From Lewinellaceae bacterium (lineage in GTDB: Bacteria > Bacteroidota > Bacteroidia > Chitinophagales > Saprospiraceae): DNA of 43,712 bases. Both the position numbers and the translations under genes were made by a program. The DNA lies in NCBI GenBank assembly GCA_016719605.1, contig JADJYW010000014.1, positions 1-43,712 of the forward strand, given 5' to 3'. The number at the start of each line of letters is the position of its first letter. Positions within the stretch are counted from its first letter, which is position 1. Shown here piece by piece: positions 41,001 to 43,712 of this stretch. Under the pieces are notes generated by a model. That model had not been told where the DNA came from. It did no database searches and saw only the letters and a program-made list of their open reading frames with translations.

Positions 41001-43712
41001 CGTGCCCGGTTCCCGGGCAGGACGGTGGCCTATTTTCGTTTTGAAAATCGGCGTTTTGTAAGGAATCCAGGCCGATGTCCACCGAAACGCATCGCCGGGA
41101 TCGTCGTCCTTGAGGATAAAACCGGTGGTCAGGCTCCGTTCTGTGCCGTTGCTTTCCGTTTTCCCTTTCGAATCCAGTATCAACGCATCCACTACTAAAT
41201 CAGCACCAACGCCGCTAATGGAATACCCGAGTGTTGTGTAGAGTAATGCCCGCCGCCGGTTTTTACGTCCACGCTCTTCGTATTGGTACTGTCCCAGGTA
41301 ACCGAGTTATTCGTATTCGGCGCCGGCATCGAACGATGTTGCGGTTCGGTTTTGGCTTTGGCTTTTGCTGGTCGTTTTTGGTCAGAATATTCCCCAATCC
41401 TTTTTGGAGAGCGTATTTGGCCGAGTCGGCGGTCGAGGCATTCGGGTCGAGAATCGGAATCGAGGTAGCGCATCACATAACTCCGGATGGGATACTCCGT
41501 GTCATGAAGGTCGTCTTGAATCCTTCTGAGCTGTACGTCCAGTACCAATTTCACCTGTGCCGCTCAGATTGTATCGTTGAACTTGACCGCATCCCCAAAG
41601 CCGAACACGATGTTCATACCACCGCTGACGAATACGTCGCTGCCCCCGCCCGCTGCCGATATACACTGAGTCTTGACTATACGGGCTGCCGACACCAAAT
41701 CGCCGTCGCTGGTGGCGACACGCTGGTTCAGTACAGGGTAGGTTTCGACGGTTTTGTCATCCACACGTTTGGCGTGGATACACCGGTAATGCCGATATCC
41801 GGTTACTTACCTCCGACGGTATGCTTCGCCTGCTCCGAAGAAGGAAAGATATTTCCAAAATCAGGGCCCAAGGTGGAGTTCTGTTCCAACCTCCGAGTTG
41901 TTCTCTTTATTCCACGGTCAATAGATTTATTAACACCACACACCTTTTCCCAATAGGCATAACTGCCGTCGCCGGGCGGGTCGCGCAGCACAAGCCAGGG
42001 TGTTTCAGGCAAAATGGTGGTGAACGTCTGCTCTTTCGAGCGCAGCCCGGTGACAAGGGCCTGCTTGACCAGGCTCACCTCGTCGCCTTTCAGCGTAGTG
42101 GCGATGATTTGCAGGGTTTGCAAAAATGGTGCTGCGGGGTTGGGGTTGCCGACTTTGAACTTGTACTTCAAAACGCCGCCGCCCATCGTTGTGTCCACCA
42201 GCTCCCCAGCCAAGCCGTTCAGGATGCGGAACGCCGCCGAGTCCACATAGCAACGGTCGCCGTAGTAATCTTCGGCCAGCCGGATGTTGATCGTCACCGC
42301 CTCACCTTGATCGAACACCACCTGCGTACAAGGCGGCGTAGGGTCGAAGCCGCTGGCGTCTCGATGACTGGCGGGGCGAAGTAGATGAAGTTGACGGTGG
42401 TGTCGCGCTTGCCCAAATCCACCCGTCGCGCCCCCCTGCACCTGGAAGGCCGTTTTGATGGTTGGGTCGCTGTGAACCGATGACCGCCAACGATCATCTC
42501 TTTCGGCGGCAGGTCGGTCAATTCGTACTCGCCGCCATGGTTCAATCTGCTGCGTTTTCTCATAGCAGCCGTCTTCGGAGCGGATTTTCACCTTGCACAC
42601 GGTACCCGTCGGGATGATGGATTTTTTGCAATCGCCGCCAGCCACCACGCCCTTCACCGTGCGGGTGGTCATGTCGTTGAACAGCACTCCAGCGATGGGG
42701 CTGGAAATGTTCGTGATGTCCCAAAACGCGGGTGCAAAACTGTGGTCTTCAAACTTGGCGACAGGACGACCGAACGGTCGCCCGGTTCGAGGTCAACGAC
42801 AAAACGCCCACGTTGAGTCGGTGAAAATGTTGGGGTTGACAAGGTGCCCATTGACCAAAATTTCCACTTTTCGGCAAAGCAGTCGGTATTGGCAAAGCGG
42901 ACGTAGCCCGTCACTGGGACGGTGGAGAGGTCTACGAAGTCCACGATGTCCACCGAAGTCACGCTGGGGTTGGCGTCACCTGGCGGGTTTTGGGGGCAAA
43001 AACGTGCGGCTCGGTTTTTTGGATGGCCGAAAATGCCGCCCACTCGGTGCCGTAGGATTTGCCCGCGCCGGTGAGTTTGGAGCCGCCGTTGTTCAGTTGA
43101 TTGCCCGCGCCTTCGTCGAAGGCGAAGTAGGCCCGCAGGTGGCGGGGCTTGCGGGTCGCGGCCGTAGGTCTGTGCGCGATGATGGAGCCGATCGGTAGGA
43201 TGGTGTCGTACACCGCTACCTCATCCAGCAGGCCGCCGAAGTAGTCGGTGCGGGTCGCGCCGTTGAGGCGGGCCCCGACTAGCCAGCTCCTGCGCTGGGG
43301 TCCGACCAGTTGCCGGTCACCCCGGAGAAAATTGGCCGTGCTGCCCAGTGCCGCGCCGTTTTGTAAGCTTTCACGGTCACGTTCTGCCCGTCTGCTGGAA
43401 GGTGAGGGCGACGTGCTGGTAACCCATGCCGAAAGTGCCGAAGGTGTGCGTGGTGCCGCCGAGGGTGCATTTCAGGTCGTTGTTGTTGCCGTTGGGCGCG
43501 AGCGAGAGGCGGAACTCTTGGCTGCCCCATTTTTGGAGATCAGGCATTGGTTGCTGTCGGGGCCAGCGCTGTTGGCCCACAGTTCGAGCGTCGCGGACTG
43601 CAAATTCGTGCTGTCGGTCAGCCCGAAGTCGGGCAGTGTGGCGTAGTCCATTTCGCTGCGCGTAAATCTTGAGGGCGCGGTGCATGTAAAAAGTACTTGC
43701 TCGGCGTGGCGA
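38018..43712 (-). CDS. Giant LamG-containing T9SS cargo, 5' end outside window (many frameshifts)
   Basis: The gene enters from the right edge and ends at 38018. The first part seen is a LamG/concanavalin-like domain (DYATLPDFGLTDSTNLQSA; LRAYFAFDEGAGNQLNNGG) at 43,650-43,050. Next come a Cys-containing carboxypeptidase-regulatory-like segment (CKVKIRSEDGCYEKTQQIE; YELTDLPPKE), a long beta-rich middle (VVFDQGEAVTINIRLAEDYY), a bacterial Ig-like segment (QPSDGVYQLGDEISFTFNK), and two or three GWNWI repeats (HLGWNWISFNL, SNGWNWIGYLP). The end is a T9SS sorting domain (DVQPNPFTDATLIRFNLV...GVYFLRLQTTEGVAVQKVV). At least fifteen frame breaks, e.g. near 39,710, 39,860, 40,360, 40,670, 40,900, 41,200, 41,560, 41,790, 42,390, 42,560, 42,690, 43,000, 43,210, 43,290, 43,385 and 43,570. 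Whether the gene is whole in the cell is uncertain. The 38,018-39,700 portion is intact. Confidence 0.7.

Overview
The window looks like a Bacteroidota chromosome, probably from the Saprospiria/Chitinophagia side. The evidence is two type IX secretion (T9SS) C-terminal sorting domains, a hybrid two-component regulator with a periplasmic propeller, several TAnnTTTG-type promoter elements (one with a clean TTTG-N19 partner), and GC-rich repeat families common in that phylum. No rRNA, tRNA, CRISPR array or transposase was seen. Genus cannot be told from sequence alone.

Layout. 1-13,126 (+) is one surface/secretion cluster: the tail of a beta-helix protein, a ~2,500-residue protein with eleven ~80-residue DPGFG repeats followed by eight CARDB-like modules, an RHS-repeat protein ending in a variable toxin-like tip, and a small Imm40-like immunity gene 2 nt downstream. 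13,490-16,158 (+) is another large secreted protein (DPNE-type domain, MopE-like metal-binding motif, dockerin-like tail that looks cut short). 16,061-20,638 (-) holds a GH57/DUF3536 glycosidase, a SAM methyltransferase and a small membrane protein, with two mirror-image tandem-repeat arrays between the first two. 20,829-21,008 is a MITE-like element. 21,019-26,025 (-) is an intact 1,444-residue hybrid regulator plus a small secreted protein. 26,346-29,515 (-) is an orphan UPF0175 gene and a FAD/Fe-S oxidase. 29,672-32,368 (+) is a DUF433/DUF5615 toxin-antitoxin pair, a 3-methyladenine DNA glycosylase and a class V aminotransferase. 32,418-43,712 (-) is a lipoprotein, a HYR-repeat T9SS cargo, and a giant LamG-containing T9SS cargo whose 5' end lies outside the window.

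A dominant technical feature is the large number of single-base reading-frame breaks. Many lie in short homopolymers, and the protein continues in the next frame with its domain pattern unbroken. I have therefore annotated each such gene as one coding region and given the break points. The breaks are very uneven: about one per 300-500 bp in the giant surface genes, none across 4.3 kb of the hybrid regulator, and none in 4.4 kb of the HYR gene. Uncorrected long-read indels are the simplest explanation, but local decay is not excluded.

The most interesting unit is the RHS cluster. A recognisable RHS core is joined to an AT-rich tip of about 175 residues and a cognate immunity gene, downstream of two large extracellular repeat proteins that look co-transcribed with it. 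This suggests an exported toxin-delivery or contact-competition system in a Bacteroidota surface context.
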